From assembly GCF_042657065.1 (NCBI RefSeq), contig NZ_JBHSNF010000001.1:1178001-1242000 (forward strand): a DNA stretch of 64,000 bases, in the 5' to 3' direction. The translations under genes and the position numbers were made by a program. The stretch comes from Rhodanobacter ginsengisoli (GTDB lineage Bacteria > Pseudomonadota > Gammaproteobacteria > Xanthomonadales > Rhodanobacteraceae). Each line of letters begins with the position of its first letter. Position 1 is the first letter of the stretch. The notes under the pieces are model-generated. The model worked only from the letters and a program-made list of their open reading frames with translations, was not told the DNA's origin and did no database searches. Of the stretch, positions 53,804-62,993 are shown one piece after another.

Positions 53804-55072
53804 TCAGCCCTCGTCGCTGCCGCCGGGAGCCAGCAGGCGCGCCGGGCCGAAATGGCAGCTGAAGGTGGAACCGGCACCCGGCGTGCTCTCGATCTGCAAC
53901 TGCGCCTGATGCAGGTTCAGCACGTGCTTGACGATCGACAGGCCCAAGCCGGTGCCGCCGCTGTCGCGCGACCGGCTCGAGGAGATCCGGTAGAAGCGCT
54001 CGGTGAGCCGGGCCAGGTGGTTGGCCGGAATGCCGAAACCGGTATCGCTCACCGAATAGACCGCACCCTCCGGCGTCCGCTGCCAGCGGATCGTGATGCT
54101 GCCGCCGGCGGGGGTGTAGCGCACCGCGTTGCTGACCAGGTTCGACAGCGCGCTGTGCAGGTCCTTGGGCGAGCCGAGCAGATCGGCGTCGGTATTCGAT
54201 TCCAGCGTGATCTGGTGGCGGCCCTGACTTAGCGCTTCGGCCTCCTTGCGCACGGTGGCCAGCAGGGCCGCCATGGGAACGCGTTCGTCGGCGACGTCAT
54301 GCTGGGTTTCCAGGCGCGACAGGGTGAGCAGATCCTCGACGATCTGGCCCATCCGCTTCGATTGCGAACGCATCTCGCCCAGCACCGACGCCAGTTCGGG
54401 TACGTCTTCCGGATCGATCAGTTCGAGATAGCCGTGGATCACGGTCAGTGGCGTGCGCAGTTCATGCGAGACATTGGCCACGAAATCGCGCCGCACCTGT
54501 TCGAGCCGGTTCAGGTGGCTGATATCGCGCGCCAGCAGCAGTTGCTCATGATCCCCGAACGGCAGCAGGCTGACATTGAGCTGGCTGTCCGCGCGCCCCG
54601 GCGCGACGGCGTCGTTGAGCGGTTCGTGCGCGCCATCGCGCAGCCATTCCGACAATTCGGAGCCGGCCATGCGCTCCAGCAAAAGCACGCCGCGATCCTG
54701 CGGCCGGCGCAAGCCCAGCAGGTTTTCAGCGGCGTGGTTGAACCAGCGGATATGTTGCTGTTGATCGATCAACACCACCGCATCCGGCAACTGGCTGGCG
54801 GCGTTGCGCAAGTCACGCAGATTGGAGGCAAGGCGGCGGGAGCGCGTCATGAAACGGTCATGCTGGAGAGGGCTGGTCGAAGCCGGTGCGGTCATCATGG
54901 TCCGTGTCTGATGACCGATTCGAGTCAGCAGCAAGACGACTTCGGCAATCGCGACCACGGCCACCCAGGCTGTCACCTGTCCGCCGACGAGCCAGCCCAG
55001 CAGCATGCTGGCGAGCAGGGCGGCCGCGAGTGCGGCGGGCAATTTCCAGGAAGTCCTTGCTGACGGGCTCAT
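53804..55072 (-). CDS. phoR: Phosphate-regulon sensor histidine kinase PhoR
   Basis: A 422-residue membrane kinase. Two N-terminal hydrophobic segments (about 10-27 and 33-50), a PAS domain (about 85-185, PDAVVLIDQQQHIRWFNHAA), HisKA with NVSHELRTPLTVIHG, and HATPase_c with SNAVRYTP, DTGFGIP and GTGLGLS. PhoR senses phosphate sufficiency through Pst/PhoU and phosphorylates PhoB. It starts 82 bp behind phoB; ppk follows 52 bp after its stop. Confidence 0.95.
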   Translation of the reverse strand: MSPSARTSWKLPAALAAALLASMLLGWLVGGQVTAWVAVVAIAEVVLLLTRIGHQTRTMMTAPASTSPLQHDRFMTRSRRLASNLRDLRNAASQLPDAVVLIDQQQHIRWFNHAAENLLGLRRPQDRGVLLLERMAGSELSEWLRDGAHEPLNDAVAPGRADSQLNVSLLPFGDHEQLLLARDISHLNRLEQVRRDFVANVSHELRTPLTVIHGYLELIDPEDVPELASVLGEMRSQSKRMGQIVEDLLTLSRLETQHDVADERVPMAALLATVRKEAEALSQGRHQITLESNTDADLLGSPKDLHSALSNLVSNAVRYTPAGGSITIRWQRTPEGAVYSVSDTGFGIPANHLARLTERFYRISSSRSRDSGGTGLGLSIVKHVLNLHQAQLQIESTPGAGSTFSCHFGPARLLAPGGSDEG

Positions 55073-55154
55073 TCAGACGCACTGCCGGTGGGCTGGGGGT
55101 GACGGAGATCCAGCATCGGCAAAAGCCCGTGTCGCCGCAAGCCCTCGGCCCGGT

Positions 55155-55844
55155 TCACACGCTGGTGGAGAAACGGTAGCCGCTGCCGCGCACGGTCTGC
55201 ACCAGGTCGTCGAGCTTCCACGGCTCCAGCGTCTTGCGCAGGCGGCGGATATGCACGTCGACGGTGCGCTCCTCCACGTACACGCTGCCGCCCCAGACAT
55301 GATCGAGCAGCTGCGTGCGCGAGTAGACGCGCTCGGGGTGGGTCATGAAGAAATACAGCAGGCGGTATTCGGTCGGGCCGATCGGCACCGGGTCGTCACC
55401 GGCGAAGACCCGATGCGCCGGTCCGTCGATGCGCAGGCCGCCCAGTTCCACCATGCCCGAGCCATCATCGCCCTGACTGCGCCGCAGTACCGCCTTGATC
55501 CGTGCGATCAGCTCGCGGGTGGAGAACGGCTTGACCACGTAATCGTCCACGCCCGCTTCGAGGCCGTTGACCCGATCCATCTCCTCGCCGCGTGCGGTGA
55601 GCATGATGATCGGAATCTCGCGGCTCAGCTCTTCCTTGCGCAGGCGTCGGGCCAGATCCAGCCCGCTGGTGCCGGGCAGCATCCAGTCGAGCAGGATCAG
55701 GTCGGGCACCTGCTCGGCGATCGCCAGTTGCGCCGCGCGGGCGTCGGCTGCCTGCATCGCGTCCATGCCGGCCTTGCGCAGGGCAAAGGCAATCATTTCG
55801 CGAATCGATGTCTCGTCTTCAACGATCAGGATGCGTTTGTGCAC
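55155..55844 (-). CDS. phoB: Phosphate-regulon response regulator PhoB
   Basis: A 229-residue OmpR-family regulator. The receiver starts RILIVEDET, with Asp53 in ILLDWMLPGTSG, switch Thr in IIMLTAR and Lys in VVKPFS. The winged helix (about 130-227) includes RTVDVHIRRLRKTLEP and ends GYRFSTSV. The start is taken as GTG at 55844 because the fold begins there; the frame is open to 55934. A CTGACAT heptamer (complement of 55912-55918) resembles half of a Pho box, but no second good copy is visible. Phosphorylated PhoB activates phosphate-starvation genes, probably including the downstream ppk-ppx pair. Confidence 0.95.
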   Translation of the reverse strand: MHKRILIVEDETSIREMIAFALRKAGMDAMQAADARAAQLAIAEQVPDLILLDWMLPGTSGLDLARRLRKEELSREIPIIMLTARGEEMDRVNGLEAGVDDYVVKPFSTRELIARIKAVLRRSQGDDGSGMVELGGLRIDGPAHRVFAGDDPVPIGPTEYRLLYFFMTHPERVYSRTQLLDHVWGGSVYVEERTVDVHIRRLRKTLEPWKLDDLVQTVRGSGYRFSTSV

Positions 55845-55965
55845 GCCTTGGTCTGCCGGTGGCTTGTGACGGGGATATTGCAACGCATGGATGTTACACG
55901 TCGATGACGTGATGTCAGTGCGACTGACCCGCAATTGTCACCAAATGGACTCATGCGACGGGATG

Positions 55966-57603
55966 CTAGCCGTTGGCGGGCCGCAACGGCTGCCTCCCGT
56001 CCGGATTGTCCTCGGTCTTGATCCTGCGCTTCTGCAACTCCAGCACCAGCGGCGTCAGCTCGGTGATGCGTGCCTGGATGCGTACGCGGGCGTAGTAATC
56101 GAGGTCGTCGCGCTTGAGCAGCCGCTTGAGCTGCTCCATGGCGTCGAATGGCCGGCCTGAATAGTAACTGGCGTCGGCAAATGCCTCGCCGGCACGCACG
56201 CTGTCACCGGCCGCGCTGCTGGCGCGCGCATAGGCGCTGTAGATTTCCGGTTCGCTGGCATTGTCCAGCAGCGGTCGCAACAGGTCGGCGGCGAGGCTGG
56301 CCTGGTGTTTGTCGCCGGACATGGTGAGGGCCGTGGCATAGGCGAGCGCCACCGCGCGATTGCGCGGCGATTGCGCATTGAGCGCACTGTAGATGGCCAG
56401 CGCCGTCGCGCGATGCCCCGCTTGCAGCTCGGCATCGGCCATCGCCAGTTTCAGGATCAGATTGTCCGGGGCGGAACGCAGCAGGGGCTGCAGCTGCCCG
56501 ATCGCCTGGGCGCCGCGGCCGCTGCGGGTCAGCGCCAGCGCATAGCCGTAGTGGTTGGCCGGGGTATCGAAACTGTGGCGGGTTTGCAGGTTCGAGCCGT
56601 AATAGGTCGCCTCCCGGGTGGCGTCGCCGGCCAGCACGCGCACCCGTTCGCGCATCAGCGCATAGCTGCTCGGGGAATCATGATCGGGTAGCGGAATCAG
56701 ATGGATCGGGTCTTTCACGAATGCGATCGGCGCGGTGTTTTGCTGCCACTGCAGCAGGTTCATGCTGTCGTCGGAAGGACGCAGCTTCTGCTCGGCGATC
56801 AGGGCGCCGGCACGCGCCTTGGCATCGCTGATACGCATCGTCGTTACCGGGTGGGTCTGCAGCAGGGCAGGCACATCCTGGCCGCCGGCGCCCGTGCTCA
56901 TGGCATCCTGCATGCGCTGGAAGAAGTCGGCCATCGCATTCGGATCGAACCCGGCCTTGGCCAGCGTCTGGATGCCGACGCGGTCGGCCTCGATCTCGTC
57001 CTTGCGGGTGAAATTGATCGATTTCTGCGCGAGCAGCCCCTGACCGCCGGCGAGTACCGCCATCGGCGCGTCGCCGCTGCGACTGGCGGCACCCGCGGCG
57101 ATGGCACCGAGCAGGACCAGCGCCATCAGCGGCGCATCCTTCTTCGACGCCTCGAACGTACGCTGCAGGTGGTTCTGGGTGATATGGCCGATCTCGTGGG
57201 CGATCACGCCGGCCAGCTCGCTCTCGTCGCGGGTGATCGTGATCAACCCGGAATTCACCGCGATATAGCCTCCGGGGGCGGCAAACGCGTTGATCTCCGG
57301 ATCCTTCACGATGAAGAACGCGAAGTGGTCCTTCGGCTTGTCGCAGCTGGCGGCCAGCCGATGGCCGATGTCGTTGATGTAGTCGTCCAGCAGCGGATCG
57401 TCCACCACCATGTCCAGTGCACGCATCTGGCGCAGCATGGAGGCACCGTAATCCTGTGCTTCCTGGGGCGAGATCAGTGCGTTCGCCGAGCTGCCCAGGT
57501 CGGGCAGCCGGACCTCGTCCTGGGCTGCCGTGGTGCAGGCCAGGCTGGCGGTGATCAGCGCTGTCAGCAAGCGCGAGGCGGTGCGTCGTGGTGCCATGGT
57601 CAT
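55966..57603 (-). CDS. bepA: Periplasmic M48 protease with TPR repeats, BepA-like
   Basis: A 545-residue exported metalloprotease. A signal peptide (about 10-26), an ISPQEAQDYGASMLRQ linker typical of BepA/YfgC, and the M48 catalytic domain follow. Its HEIGH (about 134-138) and downstream EIEADRVG form the zinc site. Tetratricopeptide-like repeats occupy about 340-500. BepA degrades stalled outer-membrane proteins (LptD, BamA) and promotes LptD maturation. Length is somewhat greater than E. coli BepA (487). Starts at 57603 and 57597 are both plausible. It is divergent from grxC. Confidence 0.9.
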   Translation of the reverse strand: MTMAPRRTASRLLTALITASLACTTAAQDEVRLPDLGSSANALISPQEAQDYGASMLRQMRALDMVVDDPLLDDYINDIGHRLAASCDKPKDHFAFFIVKDPEINAFAAPGGYIAVNSGLITITRDESELAGVIAHEIGHITQNHLQRTFEASKKDAPLMALVLLGAIAAGAASRSGDAPMAVLAGGQGLLAQKSINFTRKDEIEADRVGIQTLAKAGFDPNAMADFFQRMQDAMSTGAGGQDVPALLQTHPVTTMRISDAKARAGALIAEQKLRPSDDSMNLLQWQQNTAPIAFVKDPIHLIPLPDHDSPSSYALMRERVRVLAGDATREATYYGSNLQTRHSFDTPANHYGYALALTRSGRGAQAIGQLQPLLRSAPDNLILKLAMADAELQAGHRATALAIYSALNAQSPRNRAVALAYATALTMSGDKHQASLAADLLRPLLDNASEPEIYSAYARASSAAGDSVRAGEAFADASYYSGRPFDAMEQLKRLLKRDDLDYYARVRIQARITELTPLVLELQKRRIKTEDNPDGRQPLRPANG

Positions 57604-57716
57604 AGGTAGGCGACAATAACACTGTGACCGCCGGCCGCGGCTTCGGTTCATCGCTTGAGTTGAATGCCGGCACCCCCATTCTGGGGGCAACCCTTCTTGT
57701 TGCCGGAGTTGTCGTG

Positions 57717-57980
57717 ATGCCGAAGATCGAGGTCTATTCCACCGCGGTGTGTCCTTACTGTGTGGCGGCGAAGAACCTGCTCAAGTCCAAGGGGCTGGAA
57801 TGGGTCGAGGTGCGCATCGACACCGACCCGGCGCAGCGTGACTCGATGCTCACGCGCAGCGGCGGTCGCCGCTCGGTGCCGCAGATCTTCGTCAACGACC
57901 GGCATGTGGGCGGTTACGACGATCTGGTGGCGGCTGACCGCAGCGGCAAATTGACCGAACTGCTGGAGCTGGCCGCATGA
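57717..57980 (+). CDS. grxC: Glutaredoxin 3
   Basis: An 87-residue dithiol glutaredoxin with CPYC active site (residues 12-15), the cis-Pro motif RRSVPQIF and the GGYDDL glutathione-binding loop. It reduces protein disulphides and glutathione mixed disulphides, and can donate electrons to ribonucleotide reductase. The start at 57717 (MPKIEVYS) follows CCGGAG. The stop overlaps the next start by 4 bp (ATGA), coupling it to an AhpD-like gene. Confidence 0.95.
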   Translation: MPKIEVYSTAVCPYCVAAKNLLKSKGLEWVEVRIDTDPAQRDSMLTRSGGRRSVPQIFVNDRHVGGYDDLVAADRSGKLTELLELAA

Positions 57981-58369
57981 GTGACAAGCTCGCCGAGTTC
58001 AGCGCATTTCGCCAGCGCATGAACGAACGCATCCTGGCCGAGGACAATCAGGTCGTGCGGCGGTTTTTTGCGCTGGATACGCAGACCTACAAGGCCGGCG
58101 CACTGGACGTGAAGACCAAGGAGATGCTGGGCCTGGTCGCCTCGATGGTGCTGCGTTGCGACGACTGCATCAGCTACCACGTGGCCCAGTGCAAGCAGGC
58201 CGGCGTGCAGCGCGACGAATTTTTCGAGGTATTCAGCGTCGGTCTGGTGGTGGGTGGGTCGATCGTGATCCCGCACCTGCGGCGGGCGGTGGATCTGCTC
58301 GACCAACTGGAATCGGAAGGCGAGGGCGGTGCCGTGGCCTGTGCCGACCACGCCGGTGGCGATGCCTGA
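57977..58369 (+). CDS. Carboxymuconolactone decarboxylase / AhpD-like protein
   Basis: A 130-residue all-helical protein of the CMD/AhpD family. The redox motif is CDDC in MVLRCDDCISYHVAQCKQAG (about residues 59-78), with the conserved downstream His. This suggests alkylhydroperoxidase-type thiol chemistry rather than decarboxylation. It overlaps grxC by 4 bp, so glutaredoxin or glutathione may recycle it, by inference. The rest of the gap to the dehydrogenase gene (58370-58574) contains a possible -10 GATAAT at 58498-58503. Confidence 0.88.
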   Translation: MSDKLAEFSAFRQRMNERILAEDNQVVRRFFALDTQTYKAGALDVKTKEMLGLVASMVLRCDDCISYHVAQCKQAGVQRDEFFEVFSVGLVVGGSIVIPHLRRAVDLLDQLESEGEGGAVACADHAGGDA

Positions 58370-58574
58370 GGCGGGTCACGCCCGGCGCGTCATTTCGTTG
58401 CCATCGCCTCGGCGCATGCCGTTTCTTGCCATGCTCCGTGCGAGTATTTTCAACGCCTTGCGTGCTCTCCAGACTGTCAGTGGGACGCCAATTCAGCGAT
58501 AATTGAACGGTTTCGGCCCTGCGTATCCCCATCGCACGGGCTGCTCGTTATTTCCGTTCAAGGAGTTACCCCCC

Positions 58575-59588
58575 ATGAGCAAGACGATTGCGGTGATCCC
58601 GGGCGATGGCATCGGCCCGGAGATCATGACCGCCACGCTGCGCGTGCTCGACGCGCTGGACTGCGGCCTGAACTACGATTTTGTCGACGCCGGCATGGCT
58701 GCGCTGGACAAGCACGGCGACCTGCTGCCCCAGGCCACGCTGGACAAGATCGCCGAACACAAGGTGGCGCTCAAGGGCCCGCTCACCACCCCGATCGGCG
58801 GCGGCTTCACCTCGATCAACGTCACCTTGCGCCGCCATTTCGACCTGTACGCCAACGTGCGCCCGGCGATCAGCTTCCCCGGCACCAAGGCGCGCTTCGA
58901 GAACATCGACATCATCACGGTGCGCGAGAACACCGAAGGCGCCTACCTGGCCGAGGGCCAGACCATGTCAGAGGACGGCGAGACCGCCACCTCGATCATC
59001 CGCAACACCCGCAAGGGCAGCACGCGCATCGTGCGCTACGCCTTCGAGATGGCGGTGAAGAAGGGCCGCAAGAAGGTCACCGCAGTGCACAAGGCCAACA
59101 TCATGAAGACCAGCTCCGGGCTGTTCCTCAACGTGGCCCGCGAGATCGCCAGGGAATACCCGCAGATCGAGTTCAACGAGATGATCGTGGACAACACCTG
59201 CATGCAGCTGGTGATGCGCCCCGAGCAGTTCGACGTGATCGTTACCACCAACCTGTTTGGCGACATCATCTCCGACCTGTGCGCGGGTCTGGTCGGCGGC
59301 CTGGGTCTGGCCCCGGGCGACAATATCGGCGAGCACGCGGCGATCTTCGAGGCGGTGCACGGCTCGGCGCCGGACATCGCTGGCAAGGGCATTGCCAACC
59401 CGTGCGCGCTGCTGCTGGCCGCTGCCGACATGCTCGATTACCTCGGCATGGTGGAAAAGGGCAGCAAACTGCGCCAGGCGATCCGCGACACTATGGAAAA
59501 CGATCGCGACCAGGTGACGCCGGACCTGGGCGGCAAGGGCAGTACGGAAAGTTTCGGCGAAGCGATCGCGCGGCGCGTGAAGGGCTGA
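58575..59588 (+). CDS. NAD-dependent isocitrate dehydrogenase (isopropylmalate-dehydrogenase fold)
   Basis: A 337-residue beta-decarboxylating dehydrogenase. It has IAVIPGDGIGPEIM at the N-terminus, the substrate Ser/Thr loop and conserved Arg in VRENTEGAYL, HKANIMKTSSGLF (catalytic Lys), and Asp ligands in TTNLFGDIISDL. The C-terminal EAVHGSAPDIAGKGIANP motif is also present. The short, bacterial NAD-IDH form found in Xanthomonadales fits the length; homoisocitrate or tartrate dehydrogenases are less likely. It converts isocitrate to 2-oxoglutarate in the TCA cycle. AAGGAG lies 9 bases before the ATG. A hairpin (59629-59654) follows the gene. Confidence 0.88.
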   Translation: MSKTIAVIPGDGIGPEIMTATLRVLDALDCGLNYDFVDAGMAALDKHGDLLPQATLDKIAEHKVALKGPLTTPIGGGFTSINVTLRRHFDLYANVRPAISFPGTKARFENIDIITVRENTEGAYLAEGQTMSEDGETATSIIRNTRKGSTRIVRYAFEMAVKKGRKKVTAVHKANIMKTSSGLFLNVAREIAREYPQIEFNEMIVDNTCMQLVMRPEQFDVIVTTNLFGDIISDLCAGLVGGLGLAPGDNIGEHAAIFEAVHGSAPDIAGKGIANPCALLLAAADMLDYLGMVEKGSKLRQAIRDTMENDRDQVTPDLGGKGSTESFGEAIARRVKG

Positions 59589-59628
59589 GCCAGCCATGTG
59601 CGGGTCGGGGTGGGCCGGCAGGCAAACC

Positions 59629-59654
59629 CCACGCACGGGACGCGCCGTGCGTGG
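59629..59654 (+). terminator. Hairpin behind isocitrate dehydrogenase
   Basis: A perfect 10-bp stem CCACGCACGG/CCGTGCGTGG with a 6-base loop, 40 bp past the stop. No T run follows, so this is a probable rather than certain terminator. Confidence 0.5.
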
Positions 59655-59796
59655 CCTGGGAAAGCAGGTTGGGCATCGCCGCGCTCGGTTCGACCTCCGG
59701 GCCGATGGCCATCTTCCACTTTCTGGATCGGCACCGGCTGGCTAGGATGACAGGTCGTGGCGGCCGGGAATGCCGGCCACCCTTGTAACGGATCCA

Positions 59797-60975
59797 ATGC
59801 TTGCAGTCATGCGCCTGACGCCCTGGACCTTCCTCTATTTCGCCGCCGCGGTGCAGGCGGCCCTGCTTGCCCTCGCTCTGTGGCGTCGTCCGGCCAATCG
59901 CGAAGCCAATCGCCTGCTTGCCGTCTGGGTGGCTCTGACCGGTATGGATCTGGCGGTGAAGGCGCTGTACTGGCACCTGCTGTCGCCGGAATGGTTTCGC
60001 GCCTATCGCTTCGTCGCACTGTTTCCCTTTCTCTACGGCAGTCTGTTCTACCTGTACGTGCGTGCGCTTACCCGGGGGAGCGGATTCCGGCCGCGCGATA
60101 CCGTGCATCTGGCCGGCTTCGCCGTGATGCTGGTGCTCAACGCTTACGTGCTGACCATGGACGAGGCCGGGCTGCAGGCGATGTCGGCGCGCTGGCTCGC
60201 CGGCGAGCGCAGCATCGGCGCCTGGTTCGACCTGCCACTGTTCCTCTACGGCCTGTCCTATGTGATCGCCGGGCTGCGGCGGCTGCATGGCTACCGGCGT
60301 CAGCTGCGTCAGCGGCGTTCCGATGCCGACCGCCTCTCGCTGCGCTGGATCGACGCGATGGCCGTCTTCCAGATCGCGATCTGGTGCCTGGCCATCGTGC
60401 AGGCGCTGGTCTACCTGCCGGTATTCAACTACGGGTTGCTGTTCGGCCTGGTCGCCGCCTGGGTATGCATGGTGGGCTTGTTCAGCCTGGGCCAGCCGCC
60501 GGTACAGGCCGAGCCGGCAATATCGGGTGCGCCGGCTGCACCGGAGGTCGATGGCGGCGGGTCGCCGTCGACTGATACCTCGCGCTACGCCGAGGTCGAG
60601 GCGCGACTGGCGCAGCTGATGGACGGCGACGCTCCGCTGTACCTCGAACCGGCGCTGACCATCGGCCAGGTGGCCAGGCGCAGCGGCTATCCGGAATACC
60701 TGGTCTCGGCAGTGATCAACCGGCGACTGGGCGGCAGTTTCTGGGACTACGTCAACCGCCTGCGCGTGGAAGCGGTGCGTGAGAGGTTGGCCGATCCAAC
60801 CGAGACGCGCACCATCCTCGACCTCGCCTATGCCTGCGGCTTTACCTCCAAGTCGACCTTCAACGCGGCGTTCAAGCGACAGGTGGACGAAACGCCCAGC
60901 GGCTACCGGCGGCGCCATGTCACTGCGGGGGCGCCGGCAGACCCGCTGTCGTCTGGCGGTGCAAGGCGGCGATGA
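59797..60975 (+). CDS. AraC-family regulator with N-terminal seven-helix membrane domain
   Basis: About 392 residues. The N-terminal half has seven hydrophobic segments (first LYFAAAVQAALLALALW), resembling the membrane half of AraC-type regulators that sense signals at the inner membrane. The C-terminal AraC DNA-binding domain (about 285-380) has two helix-turn-helix units: LTIGQVARRSGYPEYLVSAVI and TILDLAYACGFTSKSTFNAAFKR, then ETPSGYRRR. The start is uncertain: 59797 follows ACGGA, 59770 lies in a small hairpin and 59809 is also possible. The 3' end overlaps the convergent serine hydrolase gene by 56 bp. Its target and ligand are unknown. Confidence 0.85.
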   Translation: MLAVMRLTPWTFLYFAAAVQAALLALALWRRPANREANRLLAVWVALTGMDLAVKALYWHLLSPEWFRAYRFVALFPFLYGSLFYLYVRALTRGSGFRPRDTVHLAGFAVMLVLNAYVLTMDEAGLQAMSARWLAGERSIGAWFDLPLFLYGLSYVIAGLRRLHGYRRQLRQRRSDADRLSLRWIDAMAVFQIAIWCLAIVQALVYLPVFNYGLLFGLVAAWVCMVGLFSLGQPPVQAEPAISGAPAAPEVDGGGSPSTDTSRYAEVEARLAQLMDGDAPLYLEPALTIGQVARRSGYPEYLVSAVINRRLGGSFWDYVNRLRVEAVRERLADPTETRTILDLAYACGFTSKSTFNAAFKRQVDETPSGYRRRHVTAGAPADPLSSGGARRR

Positions 60976-62341
60976 TGGCGGCCGTCGCATCGCCGATGCC
61001 GGTGCCGCCGCCCTGCACGGTCAACCCCAGCCGCACTACCACCAACCGCTCGGACGGCACGATGATGACGTATTGGCCGAAGGCCCCGCGCGCGTAGAAC
61101 ATGTCCTTCGGCAGCTGCGGCATGCCCCAGGGCGCGTCCCATACCGGCACGCTGCCAGTGTTCACCAGGTTGGTCCAGAAGCCAGCACCGTAGCCGGTAT
61201 TCAGGGTCTGCGAGCGGCTGTACGCCGCCCAGCCCTCGGGCAGGATGCGGTGGCCGTTGGCCACGCCGTCGTCGAGGTAGAGCTGGCCGAAGCGGGCGAA
61301 GTCGCGAGCGGAGGCGTACATGAAACCGGCACCGAGCGGGGTGCCGGTGGCGTCCGTCTCGATCACCGAATGATGCATGCCCAGCGGCGCGAACAGTTCG
61401 CGGCGGGCGAAGGCTTCGCCGCCGACGGCGGTGCCGCCGGTGGCATCGCCGACCAGCTTCGACAACAGCGCGAAACTGAGGTTGCTGTATCCCCACGCAG
61501 TGCCGGGCGGATGTTCCAGCGGCATGCGCGCCGCGTAGGCGGCCGAGTCGGCCTCGCGGAACCACATGTGGGTGGCCGGATTGACCGGCCCGTTGGTCTC
61601 GTCGAAGGGCAGGCCGCTGTCCATGCGCAGCAGCTGGTCGACGGTGATGGCGCGGTGTGGATCCGTCGGCGAGGCCCACGCGGCGAGCGGGGCGGGCTGG
61701 TCCACGCGCAACCGGCCCTGGCGCACCAGGATGCCGATCAGCGCCTGGATCACCGACTTGGTGACCGAATGGCCCCAGATCGGCGTCTCCGGTCCGTAGC
61801 CCGGGGCATAGCGCTCGGCGATCAGCTTGCCGTCGTGTAACACGACCACGGCCTTGGTCAGCCGCGGATGCGCTGGATCGGGTTCGGCGAAGGCGAGGTC
61901 GAGCGCGCGGCGCAGCGCCGGATCGGCGGGCGTGACGATGGCGGGGCCGAAGGTGTCGGGAGCCGCCGGGTCCTTGAGGCCGCCGGCTTCGGGCACCCGG
62001 CCGTTCCCGTGCATGACCACGCATCCCAGACCATTGCGGTATGCCGCCCGGGCCGGGAACAGGCCCAGCACGCTGCTGCGCACTTCGCCGCTGCGGCGAT
62101 CCACGGTGTAGCGCACGGCCCAGCCGATGCTGGCCATCAGCGGCTGCTGCTCCTCGGCGTAGATCCGGTCGGGGTCGACCTTCGAGACGAAGGCCGCCGC
62201 GCAGAGCGAATCGCTGACCGACCCGGTGGCGACGTGCAGCGCCTCCCGGTTCAGCAGCACGATGACGGCCGTCGCGGTGAGCAGCGAAGCGAGCAGGACG
62301 GTGACCGGCTTCTGCCAGCGCGCGGATGACGGACGGGACAT
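60920..62341 (-). CDS. Beta-lactamase-fold serine hydrolase (class C-like)
   Basis: A 473-residue protein with an N-terminal membrane anchor or uncleaved signal (about 12-31), a linker domain, then a class C beta-lactamase/esterase domain (about 130-460). Ser is in HSVTKSVIQ (Ser-x-x-Lys) and the second motif is in GYSNLSF (Tyr-Ser-Asn). A third region around RGAFGQY replaces the classical KTG. Such proteins are usually esterases or 6-aminohexanoate hydrolase-like enzymes rather than antibiotic lactamases. The gene converges on the AraC-type regulator and overlaps it by 56 bp. It is unrelated in position to the two serine hydrolases of the D-peptide cluster. Confidence 0.86.
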   Translation of the reverse strand: MSRPSSARWQKPVTVLLASLLTATAVIVLLNREALHVATGSVSDSLCAAAFVSKVDPDRIYAEEQQPLMASIGWAVRYTVDRRSGEVRSSVLGLFPARAAYRNGLGCVVMHGNGRVPEAGGLKDPAAPDTFGPAIVTPADPALRRALDLAFAEPDPAHPRLTKAVVVLHDGKLIAERYAPGYGPETPIWGHSVTKSVIQALIGILVRQGRLRVDQPAPLAAWASPTDPHRAITVDQLLRMDSGLPFDETNGPVNPATHMWFREADSAAYAARMPLEHPPGTAWGYSNLSFALLSKLVGDATGGTAVGGEAFARRELFAPLGMHHSVIETDATGTPLGAGFMYASARDFARFGQLYLDDGVANGHRILPEGWAAYSRSQTLNTGYGAGFWTNLVNTGSVPVWDAPWGMPQLPKDMFYARGAFGQYVIIVPSERLVVVRLGLTVQGGGTGIGDATAAIIAALHRQTTAGLPAPPQ

Positions 62342-62488
62342 GAGCGACTCCTCGGACTTGGGGACGAGGACTCAGGATGGCAGTGAGACTCCCGCAAATG
62401 CGTCCGATCCGGCCGATTCGTACGCCCATACCCTGATTCAGGACGCCTCCCTCGAGGCGAGTCCGCCATCCGAAGGAAGGCGCGCCCG

Positions 62489-62950
62489 CTATTTGTGCAT
62501 GCCGACCGTGTAGCTGCCGCCGACGGTGCGTGCGGCGATGTTGAGCCGGTTGAAGCTGTTGATCACGCCGACCAGCAAGCTCAGGTCGACCAGGGCGGCT
62601 TCGTCGAAGTGCTGGCGGGCCTGCTCGTACAGCGCGTCGGACACCGCCTCGCGCGAGGTCAGTTCGGTCAGTTCCTCGGCCCAGGCCAGGGCGATGCGCT
62701 CGCGCTCGCTGAACAGCGTGGTTTCGCGCCAGGCCTGCAGCACGTACAGGCGTTGCTCGGTTTCGCCGGCAGCGCGGGCGTCCTTGCTGTGCATGTCCAG
62801 GCAGTAGGCACAGCCGTTGATTTGCGAGACACGCATCAGCACCAGCTCGATCAGCGCCGGTTCCAGGCGGCCGGCGGTGTGGATGTTCTTGCCGAGGGTG
62901 ACCAGCGGCGTCATGGCCTGGTAATGACGTTCGATGGCGAAACGGGACAT
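62489..62950 (-). CDS. Carboxymuconolactone decarboxylase family protein (ECF41 partner)
   Basis: A 153-residue CMD/AhpD-type protein with the redox motif NGCAYCLDMHSKDARAAG (Cys-x-x-Cys and His). It is probably an alkylhydroperoxidase or peroxide sensor-type protein in the cytoplasm. AAAGGAG lies just before the ATG. It is 43 bp behind an ECF41-type sigma factor gene. CMD-family proteins are the standard genomic partners of ECF41 sigma factors. A matching sigma-factor promoter lies at 63004-63030. Confidence 0.92.
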   Translation of the reverse strand: MSRFAIERHYQAMTPLVTLGKNIHTAGRLEPALIELVLMRVSQINGCAYCLDMHSKDARAAGETEQRLYVLQAWRETTLFSERERIALAWAEELTELTSREAVSDALYEQARQHFDEAALVDLSLLVGVINSFNRLNIAARTVGGSYTVGMHK

Positions 62951-62993
62951 GGGAGCTCCTTTGGGTCTGCGAAGGTGGCCGGGATTGGCCGCT

